A DNA stretch of 64,000 nucleotides from Bradyrhizobium tropiciagri (GCF_018130505.1 NZ_JAFCKH010000013.1:186001-250000); one strand, 5' to 3'. Positions 37,205 to 46,839 are shown, counted from the first letter of the stretch. Notes: a model not told the origin generated them from the letters alone. Translations and numbers: made by a program.

Positions 37205-37651
37205 TCAGCCCTTCTTGAGGCGGAATGTCTCGTGGCAGCCGCCGCACTGCTTGCCGATGGCGCCGAGCTCGGCCTTCAGCGTGTCGACATCCTTGATCTT
37301 GCCCTTGGCATCAGCGACCGCCTTGGCGTAGCTCGCGATGTGCTGCTCGAAGCCGGCCTTGTCTTCCCAGATCTTCGGCGAGGCGGAGTAGTCGCCATCC
37401 GGCTTGAGCCCCTTGGTGCTCTCGGGGAACAGGGTCGGCAGCTTCTTGGCGGTGTCCTCGAACGTTGCCAGCGCGGTATTAACGGTGGCCTGATCATAGG
37501 GCTTCTCGCCCTTGACGATCGCCCCCAATGCGCCGGCATTCTTGCCGGTTTCCTTCATCTGGGCCTGGGTCTGCTTGACCTGGTCCTGCTGCGCAACGAC
37601 CGCACCGGCGCTGAAAGCCAGCACCGCTGCAACGACGACAATCCGCTTCAT
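37205..37651 (-). CDS. Cytochrome c' / c556-type (class II) haem protein
   Basis: 148 residues from the ATG at 37651, preceded by GAGGGG. A signal peptide (MKRIVVVAAVLAFSAGAVVA) precedes a four-helix-bundle sequence with a single C-terminal haem motif CGGCH (about 136-140), the class II arrangement. Members bind NO or act as electron carriers in the periplasm. The upstream in-frame extension is not needed. It lies on the same strand as, and 106 bases downstream of, the CoxL-like gene, which makes it a possible electron acceptor for that enzyme. Confidence 0.92.
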   Translation of the reverse strand: MKRIVVVAAVLAFSAGAVVAQQDQVKQTQAQMKETGKNAGALGAIVKGEKPYDQATVNTALATFEDTAKKLPTLFPESTKGLKPDGDYSASPKIWEDKAGFEQHIASYAKAVADAKGKIKDVDTLKAELGAIGKQCGGCHETFRLKKG

Positions 37652-37757
37652 CGCAAATCCCCTCAATTCCGGTTGCCCCCGGTCCGCGGTCTGCGCCGGG
37701 CTTGTTTGCAAACACCGCAGGCGGGACCTTCATCCCGCCTGCGACATTTTATCATTA

Positions 37758-40067
37758 TCAGAGATTATGCTGGCGTTGTGCCTCGCGGATCGCGATCCAG
37801 ACCCGCTCCGGGGTTGCCGGCATGTCGATGTGGTCGATCTTGTACTCGCGGTGCAAGCCCTCGACGATCGCGTTGACCACCGCCGGGCACGAGCCGATTG
37901 CGCCGGCCTCGCCTGCCCCCTTCACGCCGAGCGGATTGGTGGTGCAGGGCACGTTGTTGGTCTCGAACACGAAGGACGGCCCATCGGACGCGCGCGGCAG
38001 CGCGTAGTCCATGAAGGTGCCGGTGACGAGCTGGCCGTCGGCCTGGCTGTACACCGCCTGCTCCATCAGCGCCTGGCCGATGCCCTGCATCGCACCGCCA
38101 TGCACCTGGCCCGCCAGCATCAGCGGATTGAGCGTGACGCCGAAATCGTCGACGATGACGTAGTTGACGATCTTGATGATGCCGGTGGCGGGATCGATCT
38201 CGACCTCGGCGAGATGCGTGCCGTTCGGATAGGTGCCGTCGGCGCTCGCGAACGTCGCGCTGGCATTTGTGTCGGAGGCATTGCTGCCGGGCCGCTTGGC
38301 GAGATCGGCAAAGCTGATCGAACGGTCGGTGCCGGCGATGCGGATGCGGCCATCGGCGATCTCGAGGTCGCCGGCGCCGGCTTCAAGCGCCTGTGCAGCA
38401 AGCTGCTTCAGCTTGTTGCCGAGGTCGTGCGTGGCGCGCTGCACGCTGACGCCGCCCGACGGGATCGAGGCCGAGCCGCCGGTGCCGAGCCCGGTCGCGA
38501 TCTTGTCGGTGTCGCCCTGCAGCACGTGAACGCGCTCAGGCGGCACGCCGAACTGCTCGGCGACGATCTGCGCGTAGGCGGTCTGGTGGCCCTGCCCGCT
38601 CGACTGCGTGCCGATCAGGATCGAGATGTCGCCATTGGGATCGAGTGCAACGTTGGCGGTCTCCTCGCCCATCGTGCCGCAGACCTCGACATAGCTTGCC
38701 ATGCCGATGCCGCGCACAAGGCCTTCCTTCTTCGCGGCCTTGGCGCGCTTTGGAAACTCCTTCCAGTTCGCGATCTCCATCGCGCGCTTCATGTGCGCGA
38801 CGAAGTCGCCGGAGTCGTAGACCTTGCCCGTCGCGGTCGTGTAGGGCAGCGATTTCGGCGGAATAAAATTCTTCCGCCGGATTGCATCGGGCGTCATGCC
38901 GAGCTTGCGCGCAGCGGCATCGACCAGCCGCTCGATCACATAGGCAGCCTCGGGGCGGCCCGCGCCGCGATAGGCATCGACCGGCACCGTGTTGGTGAAC
39001 ACGGTGCGGACACGGCAGTGGAAGGCCTGGATGTCGTAGAGGCCCGGCAGCATGCCGGCGCCCCCATGCGGGATGTAGGGCGCGAAGGTCGACAGATAAG
39101 CGCCCATGTCGCCCATCAGGTCGACATCCATGCCGAGGAACCTGCCGTCCTCGGCCAACGCCATCTTCGCGGTGGTGAGATTGTCGCGGCCCTGCGCGTC
39201 GCCCATGAAGTGATCGGAGCGCTCGGCGGTCCACTTGATGGTCTTCTTCAGCTTGCGCGCAGCGACCGAGATCAGCGCGTATTCCCGGTACGGGAACAGC
39301 TTGGTGCCGAAGCCGCCGCCGACATCCGGGCAGATCACCCGCATGTTCTCCTTCGGCATCTTCAGGATCATGTCGCAGAGGATCTCGCGCAGGCGATGGC
39401 TGCCCTGGCTGCCGATCGTCAGCGTCAGGTGATCCTTCTTGGCGTCGTATTCGGCGACCGCCGCGCGCGTCTCCATGAAGTTGGTGATGACGCGCGGATT
39501 GACGATGGTGATCTCGGCCACCGCATGCGCCTTCGCGAACGCCTCATCCGCCGCCTTCTTATCGCCGATCGAGACGTCGAACAGCAGATTGCCGGGCTTG
39601 TCGGGCCAGACCTGCGGTGCGTCCTTCTTCACGGCATTGGCGAGGCCTGCAACGGCCGGCAGCGGCGTCCATTTGACGTCGATCGCCTCGATCGCATCGC
39701 GGGCGTGATCGACGGTATCGGCGACCACGAAGGCGACGGCGTCGCCGACATGGCGCACCTCGTCCCTGGCGAGGATCGGGTAAGGGGGTGCGGTGAACGG
39801 ATCGGTTTCGAGGTTGAACAGGCACGGCAGGCCGCCGAGTTCGGCGACGTCGTCGGCAGTCAGGATCAGCGCCACCCCGGCCATGCCGCGGGCCTTGCCG
39901 ACGTCAATGGTGTAGGTCGCGTGCGCATGCGGCGAGCGCAGCATCAGCGCGTGCAGTGCGGGAGACGGGGCAACGTCGTCGGTGTAGCGGCCCTTGCCGC
40001 GAATCAGGGCGTCATCTTCTTTGCGCCGCACGCTCTGTCCGACGCCGAATTTGATGGGGGCTGCCAT
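37758..40067 (-). CDS. Form II CoxL-like molybdopterin subunit (xanthine oxidase family), orphan
   Basis: 769 residues from the ATG at 40067 ([20 protein letters not shown]); the frame stays open far upstream over the next gene but without homology. It is the large molybdenum-cofactor subunit of a carbon-monoxide-dehydrogenase-like hydroxylase. The active-site loop reads AYRGAGR (about 364-370), the form II type, not the AYxCSFR of true CO dehydrogenase. Other Moco segments are [21 protein letters not shown] and [11 protein letters not shown] with the catalytic Glu (about 719). The substrate is unknown. The [2Fe-2S] small and FAD medium subunits normally encoded alongside are absent from both flanks. 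Confidence 0.9.
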   Translation of the reverse strand: MAAPIKFGVGQSVRRKEDDALIRGKGRYTDDVAPSPALHALMLRSPHAHATYTIDVGKARGMAGVALILTADDVAELGGLPCLFNLETDPFTAPPYPILARDEVRHVGDAVAFVVADTVDHARDAIEAIDVKWTPLPAVAGLANAVKKDAPQVWPDKPGNLLFDVSIGDKKAADEAFAKAHAVAEITIVNPRVITNFMETRAAVAEYDAKKDHLTLTIGSQGSHRLREILCDMILKMPKENMRVICPDVGGGFGTKLFPYREYALISVAARKLKKTIKWTAERSDHFMGDAQGRDNLTTAKMALAEDGRFLGMDVDLMGDMGAYLSTFAPYIPHGGAGMLPGLYDIQAFHCRVRTVFTNTVPVDAYRGAGRPEAAYVIERLVDAAARKLGMTPDAIRRKNFIPPKSLPYTTATGKVYDSGDFVAHMKRAMEIANWKEFPKRAKAAKKEGLVRGIGMASYVEVCGTMGEETANVALDPNGDISILIGTQSSGQGHQTAYAQIVAEQFGVPPERVHVLQGDTDKIATGLGTGGSASIPSGGVSVQRATHDLGNKLKQLAAQALEAGAGDLEIADGRIRIAGTDRSISFADLAKRPGSNASDTNASATFASADGTYPNGTHLAEVEIDPATGIIKIVNYVIVDDFGVTLNPLMLAGQVHGGAMQGIGQALMEQAVYSQADGQLVTGTFMDYALPRASDGPSFVFETNNVPCTTNPLGVKGAGEAGAIGSCPAVVNAIVEGLHREYKIDHIDMPATPERVWIAIREAQRQHNL

Positions 40068-40277
40068 AATCTCTCCGGTTGCAGTCTTCTTGTTCCGCCA
40101 TATTGGCGTGGTTGTCGGGTAAGCGCAAACGGCTTTGGGCCGGTCGCGGGATTCACGGAAACTACACCAAATATGCCGAGGATTCCCCGATTGTGACCGG
40201 CTTCGCTCCAAGGTTGTCGAACCGTGTGGTAGCGTATCTGCCGCGTAATTGTACGTTGGCGTTTTGGTTGGGGACCG

Positions 40278-42821
40278 ATGGCCGTTCGCAGGTTGCCGCA
40301 GGGGCAAGCCCCCACGGGGGTAGCGCGTCACCGCTGGCATGAAGAACGGTCGCTGCGATGCGCCATCAGGATGGCCCGCATGGGCTACTGGGAGTCGCGC
40401 AGCGCGGCTGCGACCGATCTCTGGATATCGCCCGAGTTCGCCGCCTTCTACGAATTCGATACAGTCGACGGCTTCATCCCGATCGCGACGGTACGCGAGC
40501 GCTACCTCCCTGAAAGCCGGAAGCTCCTGCAGGCGCATTACGCGACCTGCTGGGCGGAAGGGCGGCCCTATGCGGTGCAGACGAAGCTGCGCAGGCCGGA
40601 CGGCAGCGTGCTCGACTGCGTGGTGCATGGCGAGGCGGAATTCGACCCCAGCGGTCAGGTCCGGCGCGTGTCCGGCATCGTGCGCGACGTTACGGAGGAG
40701 ACCACGGCGCTGCGGCGCCTCGCGGAGAGCGAGCAGCGGCTCGCCGATTTCGTCAGCACCGCTTCGGACTGGTGCTGGGAGAGCGACGCGGCGCATCGGC
40801 TGCTGCCCTATCCCAAGTCGCTTGCCGGCAATGCGGCCTTCCAGAGCGTGGCCGCCGGCGGGCGGGCGCGTTGGGAACTGTCGTACGCGCCCGAGGACAC
40901 TGATGCGATGGCGCGGCACCGGGCCGACATGGAGGCCCACCGCCCTTTTCGCAATTTCACATATACGCTGATCGGCACGGACGGATCGCGCGTCAGCATC
41001 TGCACCAGCGGCAAGCCGATCTTCGCCGATGACGGCAGCTTCCTCGGCTATCGCGGCACCTCCAGCGACATCACCCAGCTCAGGGCGGCCAAGGCGCTGC
41101 TCGACCAGCGCACGCGGGCGCTGGAGGAAGCCCACCAGCTCGGCAAGATCGGCACCTGGAGCTACCGGCTGAACGCCGGGCGCACGATCTGGTCGCCCGA
41201 ACTGTACCAGCTGCTCGGTTTCGACCCCGATACGTTCCAGCCGAGCTATGCCAACATCAGGCCCTATTTCCTCGGCAGCGACGCCGACCGCTTCCGCGAC
41301 GTGCAGAACAGGGTGCTGCGCAGCCGCCGGACCGAGGCCACCGACCTGCGGATGCTGCACGCGGACGGCACCGCGCGTGATCTCGCCGTGATCTGCAAGG
41401 CGGAGATCGTCCACGACAAGGTGATCGGCATCATCGGCACGGTGCAGGACGTCACCGAACGCAAGGACGCCGAGCGTCAGCTCGAGCAGCTCGCCTACAG
41501 CGATCCGCTGACCGGGCTGGCCAACCGCGCGCTGTTCACGCGCCAGCTCGCCGCCCTGATCGATGGCTGCGCCGTGGATGGCCGCGGCGGCGCGCTGCTG
41601 CTGATCGACCTCGACCGCTTCAAGGAGGTCAACGACTCCCTCGGCCATGCCGCCGGCGACAAATTGCTGATCCAGGTCTCGGCCGCGCTGCGGCAGGAAC
41701 TCGGGACGCGAACCTTCATCGCCCGGCTTGGCGGCGACGAATTCGCGGTGCTGGCCGAGGACTACGGCATGTCCGACGCCGCGCTGACCGGGCTTGCCGA
41801 CCGGCTGATCGCAAAACTGTCGGTGCCCGTCGATCTCGCCGAGGGCGAGGCCTGCGTCGGCGCCACCATCGGCATCGCCCGCCTGCCCGAGCATGGCGCA
41901 ACCGCGGAGACCGCCGTGCGCAACGCGGACCTCGCGCTCTACATGGCCAAGGAGGCCGGTCGCGGCCGGGCAAAACTGTTCGAGCCGGTCTATGCCCAGG
42001 CGGTCGATCAACGGCTCGATCTCAGCCGGCATCTGCGCCACGCCGTCGAGACTGGCGCCCTCCAGGCGCATTACCAGCCGCAGATGGACCTGCGGACCGG
42101 CCGCGTCACCGGCTTCGAAGCGCTGCTGCGCTGGACCCATCCCGAGCGCGGGCCGATCTCGCCGACCGAGTTCATCCCGATCGCCGAGAGCAGTGGTCTG
42201 ATCGTCGATCTCGGCCTGTGGGTGCTGCGCGAGGCCTGCCGGCAGGGCCGCGCCTGGCTCGATGCCGGGTTGCCGCCGCGCTCCGTCTCGGTCAACGTCT
42301 CGCCGGCACAGATCTGGAACGTCGACTTCGAAACGGCGGTCTCGGCCGTGCTGGCGGAGACCGGCTTCCCGGCGGAGCTGCTCTGCCTCGAGCTGACCGA
42401 AAGCCTGTTCGTGGATCATACCGAGCAGCGGATCAGCCGTACGCTGACGGCGCTGTCGGGCCTCGGCGCTCGCCTTGCGCTCGACGATTTCGGCTCGGGC
42501 TATTCCTCGCTCGGCTATCTGACCCGCCTGCCCTTCGACTGCCTGAAGGTGGACCGCGCCTTCGTCGACGGCATCTCCACCGCGCCGGAGAAGCGCAAGC
42601 TGCTCGGCGGCATCATCGCACTGTCGCACGGGCTCGGCATGACGGTGGTCGCGGAAGGCGCCGAACTGCCGGCCGAGCTCGACGTGCTCGGTGGGCTCGA
42701 CTGCGACGTGGTGCAGGGCTTCGTCTTCTCCCCGCCGGTCGCCGCCGACCAGGCGCCACTGGTCGCCGCCAGCATCGAGCGCGAGGCATGGCGGATCCAG
42801 CCGAGACGGAAGCGCGTCTAG
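40278..42821 (+). CDS. PAS-PAS-PAS-GGDEF-EAL cyclic-di-GMP signalling protein
   Basis: 847 residues with no signal peptide or membrane helix, so cytoplasmic. Three PAS-like sensor segments (about 30-140, 150-270, 285-400; the last ends GTVQDVTERKDAERQL) precede a GGDEF domain (YSDPLTGLANRALF, catalytic LGGDEFAV about 483) and an EAL domain (FEALLRW about 612, SVNVSPAQ, ELTES, LDDFGSGYSSLGYL, KVDRAFVDGI, AEGAE). Both sets of catalytic residues look intact, so it could make and degrade c-di-GMP. The start at 40278 has GGGGA just upstream. It is divergent from the CoxL-like gene, with 210 bases between. Confidence 0.9.
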   Translation: MAVRRLPQGQAPTGVARHRWHEERSLRCAIRMARMGYWESRSAAATDLWISPEFAAFYEFDTVDGFIPIATVRERYLPESRKLLQAHYATCWAEGRPYAVQTKLRRPDGSVLDCVVHGEAEFDPSGQVRRVSGIVRDVTEETTALRRLAESEQRLADFVSTASDWCWESDAAHRLLPYPKSLAGNAAFQSVAAGGRARWELSYAPEDTDAMARHRADMEAHRPFRNFTYTLIGTDGSRVSICTSGKPIFADDGSFLGYRGTSSDITQLRAAKALLDQRTRALEEAHQLGKIGTWSYRLNAGRTIWSPELYQLLGFDPDTFQPSYANIRPYFLGSDADRFRDVQNRVLRSRRTEATDLRMLHADGTARDLAVICKAEIVHDKVIGIIGTVQDVTERKDAERQLEQLAYSDPLTGLANRALFTRQLAALIDGCAVDGRGGALLLIDLDRFKEVNDSLGHAAGDKLLIQVSAALRQELGTRTFIARLGGDEFAVLAEDYGMSDAALTGLADRLIAKLSVPVDLAEGEACVGATIGIARLPEHGATAETAVRNADLALYMAKEAGRGRAKLFEPVYAQAVDQRLDLSRHLRHAVETGALQAHYQPQMDLRTGRVTGFEALLRWTHPERGPISPTEFIPIAESSGLIVDLGLWVLREACRQGRAWLDAGLPPRSVSVNVSPAQIWNVDFETAVSAVLAETGFPAELLCLELTESLFVDHTEQRISRTLTALSGLGARLALDDFGSGYSSLGYLTRLPFDCLKVDRAFVDGISTAPEKRKLLGGIIALSHGLGMTVVAEGAELPAELDVLGGLDCDVVQGFVFSPPVAADQAPLVAASIEREAWRIQPRRKRV

Positions 42822-43061
42822 GGGACGCGCTTCGCATATCGGTGCAGCGAAGAACTTCCCCTCGAGGGGACGCTCTCTCAAAGTGGCGAAAACAACCCCA
42901 TGCAAAGTAGCAGGCGGCCGCCGGCGCTCGAAACAAGCAACTTGACGCGTCGGGCAACTCAGTAGTATATTTTCATTATTCCGAAATCGCGCAGATGCCC
43001 CGCAGTAGCGCGCGCCCTTGGCGATCGCGGCCAATCCAAATCATTGACCCGCTACGGAGTG
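42822..43061. other. 240-base gap with a promoter-like sequence and possible dispersed repeat
   Basis: No gene seen between the convergent c-di-GMP and murJ genes. The stretch from about 42885 to 42990 (ACAACCCCATGCAAAGTAGC, CGTCGGGCAACTCAG, TTTCATTATTCCGAAATCG) resembles, from memory, a sequence repeated in Bradyrhizobium genomes. It includes the promoter-like pair listed next. Confidence 0.4.
42942..42971 (+). promoter_or_regulatory. Sigma-70-like promoter sequence without an obvious gene
   Basis: TTGACG (42942-42947) and TATATT (42966-42971) are separated by 18 bases, each five of six to the sigma-70 consensus. The direction is toward the 3' end of murJ, so a transcript would be a short RNA or antisense to murJ. 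It may simply be part of the repeat. Confidence 0.3.
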
Positions 43062-44591
43062 CTACACGCGTCGCAGCGCGAAAATCCAGCCGCGGCCGAA
43101 CAGCGTGAGGATCGATAACAGGTAGACGAAGATGCCGACGGTGACCAGCAGCAGCAGGATCATTTCCTCGCGGAGGAACTGCATCGGTGCGAACCAGACA
43201 TAGGCGAAGTGCGAGGTCAGCCACAGCGCCACCGCGAGCAGGATGCCGCAGATCGCAAACGTGCCGAACGAGCGCAGCAGCGCGCGGTCGAGCACGAGGA
43301 AGCCGCGGCGCACCGCGAAGAACAGCACCAGCAAGAGATTGACCCAGGCGCCGACCGCGGTCGCCAGCGCGAGGCCGACCTGGGCCAGCGATGAGACCAG
43401 CGCGATCTTCAGCGCGACGTTGACGGCAACGCCAGTCAGCGCCGCCTTCACCGGGGTCGCGGTGTCCTTGCGGGCATAGAAGGTCGCGACCGCGCTGCGG
43501 ATCATCACGAAGGGGATCAGCCCCACCGCATAGGCCGCCAGCGTCGCGCCGGCGGTGGCGGCATCGGCCTTGGAGAACGCGCCGCGGGCGAACATCGCGC
43601 GCATGATCGGATCAGCGACGGTGAGGAACGCCGCCACGAACGGCACCGAGAACAGCAGCGTGAAATCGAAGGCGCGGCGCTGCGCGGCCATCGCCCCGGT
43701 GTGATCGTCGGCCGAGAGGCGCCGCGACATCTCCGGCAGCAGCACGGTACCGATCGCGATCCCGATCACGCCGATCGGCAACTGGTTGAGGCGGTCGGCA
43801 TAGTACAGCGCCGACAGCGCGCCGGCCGGCAGGAAGGTCGCGATGATGGTGTCGGCGAACAGCGCGACCTGCGTCCCCATCGAGCCGATGGTGGCCGGGC
43901 CCAGCGCGCGGAAGAAGGCCCGGACGTCCTCGTCGAGCTTGAGCGGCGCGAAGCGCGGCAGACCGCCATGGCGCGACAGGTCGCCCGCGAGCAGGAAGAA
44001 CTGCAGGAAGCCCGAGATCAGCACGCCCCAGGCCGCGGCATGGCCTGCGCTGGGAAAGAACGCGGCCAGCGCCAGCGTCATCATCATCGCGAGGTTGAGG
44101 AAGATCGGCGCCGCCGCGGCGCTGGCGAAGCGATGCATCACGTTGAGCATGCCGCCGTAGAGCGTCACCAGCGTGATCAAGAGCAGATAGGGAAAGGTGA
44201 TCCGCGTCAGTTCGATCGCGAGCTGGCGCTGCGAGGCGTCCTCGGTGAAGCCGGGCGCGAGGATGCTCATCGCCTGCGGCATGAAGAGCATCGCCACCAC
44301 CAGCAGGATCACCTGCGAGGCGAGCAGCAGAGTGAAGATGCGGTCGGCGAATAGCCGCGCCGAGGCCTCCCCGCCCTCGCCGCGAACGTGGGCATAGGCC
44401 GGCACGAAGGCGGCGTTGAAGGCGCCCTCGGCGAAGATCGCGCGGAAATGATTGGGCAGCCGCAGCGCCACGAAGAATGCGTCGGCGACCGGGCCGGCGC
44501 CGAGGATCGCCGCGAGCATGATGTCGCGCGCGAATCCGGTCACCCGGGAGAGGAGCGTGTAGCCGCCGACGGTGAAGATGCGCCCGAGCAT
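43062..44591 (-). CDS. murJ: Lipid II flippase MurJ
   Basis: A 509-residue MOP-superfamily membrane protein with about 14 helices. The start MLGRIFTVGGYTLLSRVTGF ARDIM segment, LRLPNHFRAIFAEGAFNAAF and FYARKDTATPVKAAL are diagnostic of MurJ/MviN; the Arg and Asp residues lining the cavity are present in these segments. It moves lipid II across the inner membrane for peptidoglycan synthesis. It is the last gene of a same-strand set after a dehydrogenase and an aminotransferase for a sugar nucleotide, an uncommon neighbourhood. The gap to the aminotransferase is 44 bases. Confidence 0.93.
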   Translation of the reverse strand: MLGRIFTVGGYTLLSRVTGFARDIMLAAILGAGPVADAFFVALRLPNHFRAIFAEGAFNAAFVPAYAHVRGEGGEASARLFADRIFTLLLASQVILLVVAMLFMPQAMSILAPGFTEDASQRQLAIELTRITFPYLLLITLVTLYGGMLNVMHRFASAAAAPIFLNLAMMMTLALAAFFPSAGHAAAWGVLISGFLQFFLLAGDLSRHGGLPRFAPLKLDEDVRAFFRALGPATIGSMGTQVALFADTIIATFLPAGALSALYYADRLNQLPIGVIGIAIGTVLLPEMSRRLSADDHTGAMAAQRRAFDFTLLFSVPFVAAFLTVADPIMRAMFARGAFSKADAATAGATLAAYAVGLIPFVMIRSAVATFYARKDTATPVKAALTGVAVNVALKIALVSSLAQVGLALATAVGAWVNLLLVLFFAVRRGFLVLDRALLRSFGTFAICGILLAVALWLTSHFAYVWFAPMQFLREEMILLLLVTVGIFVYLLSILTLFGRGWIFALRRV

Positions 44592-44635
44592 GCGCTGCTT
44601 CTTAGCGCATGATCAGCCTACGTCAAAATGGCGTA

Positions 44636-45787
44636 TCAGGAAGAGAGCGCACCACGCACCGCCTCGATGACGCGCTGCTGGGCCGCTTCGTCGAGATAGG
44701 CGTGCATCGGCAGGCTGATGACGTCCTCCGACAGGCGTTCGCTGACCGGCAGGCCGCCGTCGGCGACCGGGAAGCTGCGATAGGCGGTCTGCTGGTGCAT
44801 CGACCTGGTGTAGTAGATCGCGGTCGGGATGCCCTGCGCCTTCAGCGCCGCCGCGAACGCGTCGCGGTCGGTCCCCTTGGGCAGGCGGATGGTGTATTGC
44901 GCCCACACCGAGGTGCAGCCGGCAGCGAGCCGCGGCACGGTCACGAGGTTGCCGAGCCCGCGCGCATAGCGGTCGGCGACCACGTTGCGGGCGGCGATCT
45001 CGTCGTCGAAGATCTTCAGCTTCTCGATCAGCACCGCAGCCTGCATGGTGTCGAGCCGGCCGGTGAGACCGAGGCGGACATTGTCGTACTTGTCCGAGCC
45101 CTGGCCGTGAACGCGGATGCTGCGCAGCGTGTTCGCGAGCTCGTCGTCATCGGTGAAGATGGCGCCGCCGTCGCCGAAGCAGCCGAGCGGCTTGGCCGGG
45201 AAGAAGCTGGTCGCAGTCGCAAGCCCGAAGGTGCCGAGCTTGCGGCCCTTGAAGCTGGCGCCAAAACCCTGCGCGGCGTCGTCGAGCACGAACAGGCCTT
45301 CGGCCTTGGCGACCGCGGCCACCGCATCGTGATCGGCGCTCTGGCCGAACAGGTCGACCGGGATGACGCCGACCGGCTTCAGGCCGCGCGCCTTCGCGGT
45401 CGCGATGCCGCGCTTCAGCGAATTGACGTCGATGTTGAAGGTGGCCTCGTCGACGTCGACGAACACCGGCGTCGCGCCCGCCAGCGCCACCGCCTCGCCG
45501 GTCGCGCAGAAGGTGAAGGACGGGCACAGCACGGCATCGCCGGGGCCGACATTCTTCGCCATCAGCACCATCAGCAGCGCATCGGTGCCGCTGGCGCAGG
45601 TCACCACATGCTTCGCGCCAGAATAGTCCGCGAGCGCCTTCTCGAGCGCCGTGACCTCCGGGCCGTTGATGAACTGGCAGTGGTCGAGCACGCGGGCGAC
45701 CGCCTCATCGATCGCTTTGCCGATCCGCCGGCGCTGCGCGGCGATGTCGATGAACGGAATGGGTTCGGGACGCATGTGCTGGTTCAT
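44636..45787 (-). CDS. DegT/DnrJ/EryC1/StrS sugar aminotransferase, WbpE-like
   Basis: A 383-residue PLP enzyme. IPFIDIAAQRRRIGKAIDEA at the start, CASGTDALLMVLMA, the PLP-binding VLDDAAQGFGASFKG and the Lys-bearing TATSFFPAKPLGCFGDGGAI identify the family. This is the closest pattern to WbpE, which aminates a UDP-3-keto-N-acetylglucuronate. The gene before it is a WbpB-like dehydrogenase that would make that 3-keto substrate. An ATG at 45775 is an alternative start. The product would be a 3-amino sugar for O-antigen or another surface glycan. Confidence 0.88.
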   Translation of the reverse strand: MNQHMRPEPIPFIDIAAQRRRIGKAIDEAVARVLDHCQFINGPEVTALEKALADYSGAKHVVTCASGTDALLMVLMAKNVGPGDAVLCPSFTFCATGEAVALAGATPVFVDVDEATFNIDVNSLKRGIATAKARGLKPVGVIPVDLFGQSADHDAVAAVAKAEGLFVLDDAAQGFGASFKGRKLGTFGLATATSFFPAKPLGCFGDGGAIFTDDDELANTLRSIRVHGQGSDKYDNVRLGLTGRLDTMQAAVLIEKLKIFDDEIAARNVVADRYARGLGNLVTVPRLAAGCTSVWAQYTIRLPKGTDRDAFAAALKAQGIPTAIYYTRSMHQQTAYRSFPVADGGLPVSERLSEDVISLPMHAYLDEAAQQRVIEAVRGALSS

Positions 45788-45822
45788 GAAGTCTTTTCGT
45801 GCGTGTTTTTATTGAAGGATGA

Positions 45823-46839
45823 TCAGCCGACGACGCGGCGCGGACCCTTGCGCACCGTCGTTGCGGCGGGCCGGGCCGGCGATTCCAGGCAGCGGATCGC
45901 GATCTCGAGGCTGGCGACGCCCTCGTCGCCGGAGACCGCCGGCAGCTTGCCGGTTCTGACGGCATCGAGGAAGGCGATCAGTTCGGCACGCAGCGGCTCG
46001 TCGTGGCCGACCGGCAGATGACGCATCGAATAGCTGCCGTCCGGCTTGAAGCCGAAGCATTCGGTGACCTGACGGGTGAGCAGATCGCCCATCACATATT
46101 TGCCGCGGGTCGCCACCGTGACGTTGCGCGCCTTGAACGGCGTCAGCCAGTTGGTGTTGATGTGGGCGAGCACGCCGGAGGCGGTGCGGAACTGGAGCAG
46201 CGCGATGTCCTCGCGCTCGGCGACCGCGCTCGACAGCTGCGGCTGCACCTCGACGATATCGGACTCGGTGAACCAGCGGATCAGGTCGATGTCGTGCACG
46301 GCGAGATCGATCACGACGCCGACATTGGACATCCGCGGCGGGAACGGGCCGACCCGGGTGATGCCGATCGACAGGATGTCCTCGCCCGAGATCGCCTGCT
46401 TGATCGCGGCGACCGCCGGATTGAAGCGCTCGACATGGCCGACCATCAGCGTCACGCCGGCGCGCTGCGCGGCCTCGACGATCTCGCGGCCCTCCTCGAC
46501 GGTGGAGGCGACCGGCTTCTCGACCAGGATGTGGATGTTGCGCGCGATGCAGGTCAGCGCGATTTCGTGATGCAGGTGGGTGGGGGCCGCGATCGTCACC
46601 GCGTCGACGCCCTCGGCGAGCAGCTCATCCAGCGTCTCGAACGCACGGCAGCCGACCAGTTCGGTGGCCCGTGCCCGGTGCTCCGGCAGCGGATCGACGA
46701 TGCCGATCAGCACGACGTCCGGCAACCCGGCCAGCACGCGGGCGTGGTTGCTGCCCATGACCCCGGCCCCGATCACGCCGACACGCAATGCGCGCTTGAT
46801 ATCGGCCTTCGCGCCGGGCGCGGACAGTTTTGCATTCAT
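45823..46839 (-). CDS. Gfo/Idh/MocA sugar-nucleotide dehydrogenase, WbpB-like
   Basis: A 338-residue NAD-dependent enzyme. The Rossmann start LRVGVIGAGVMGSNHARVLA, ILVEKPVASTVEEGREIVEA with the catalytic EKP, and VVIDLAVHDIDLIRW match the family, and HDxD with NVGVVIDLAVHD is typical of WbpB-like members. It should oxidise C3 of a UDP-N-acetyl-glucuronate-like substrate before transamination by the next gene. UDP-GlcNAc 6-dehydrogenase (WbpA) and the WbpD acetyltransferase are not in the window. First gene of the set, 35 bases before the aminotransferase. Confidence 0.85.
   Translation of the reverse strand: MNAKLSAPGAKADIKRALRVGVIGAGVMGSNHARVLAGLPDVVLIGIVDPLPEHRARATELVGCRAFETLDELLAEGVDAVTIAAPTHLHHEIALTCIARNIHILVEKPVASTVEEGREIVEAAQRAGVTLMVGHVERFNPAVAAIKQAISGEDILSIGITRVGPFPPRMSNVGVVIDLAVHDIDLIRWFTESDIVEVQPQLSSAVAEREDIALLQFRTASGVLAHINTNWLTPFKARNVTVATRGKYVMGDLLTRQVTECFGFKPDGSYSMRHLPVGHDEPLRAELIAFLDAVRTGKLPAVSGDEGVASLEIAIRCLESPARPAATTVRKGPRRVVG

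Noticed and set aside
37512-40196. Plus-strand frame of about 890 codons opposite the CoxL-like gene
   Set aside because: Composition is Arg/Asp/Gly-rich with no motifs, while the minus strand has a full molybdoenzyme domain set.
40068-43034. Upstream extension of the CoxL-like frame across the c-di-GMP gene
   Set aside because: No homology and antisense to a complete PAS-GGDEF-EAL gene; the family N-terminus is at 40067.
43062-44591. MurJ considered as a Wzx O-antigen flippase
   Set aside because: The N-terminal motif and FYARKDTATPVK segment are specific to MurJ rather than Wzx.
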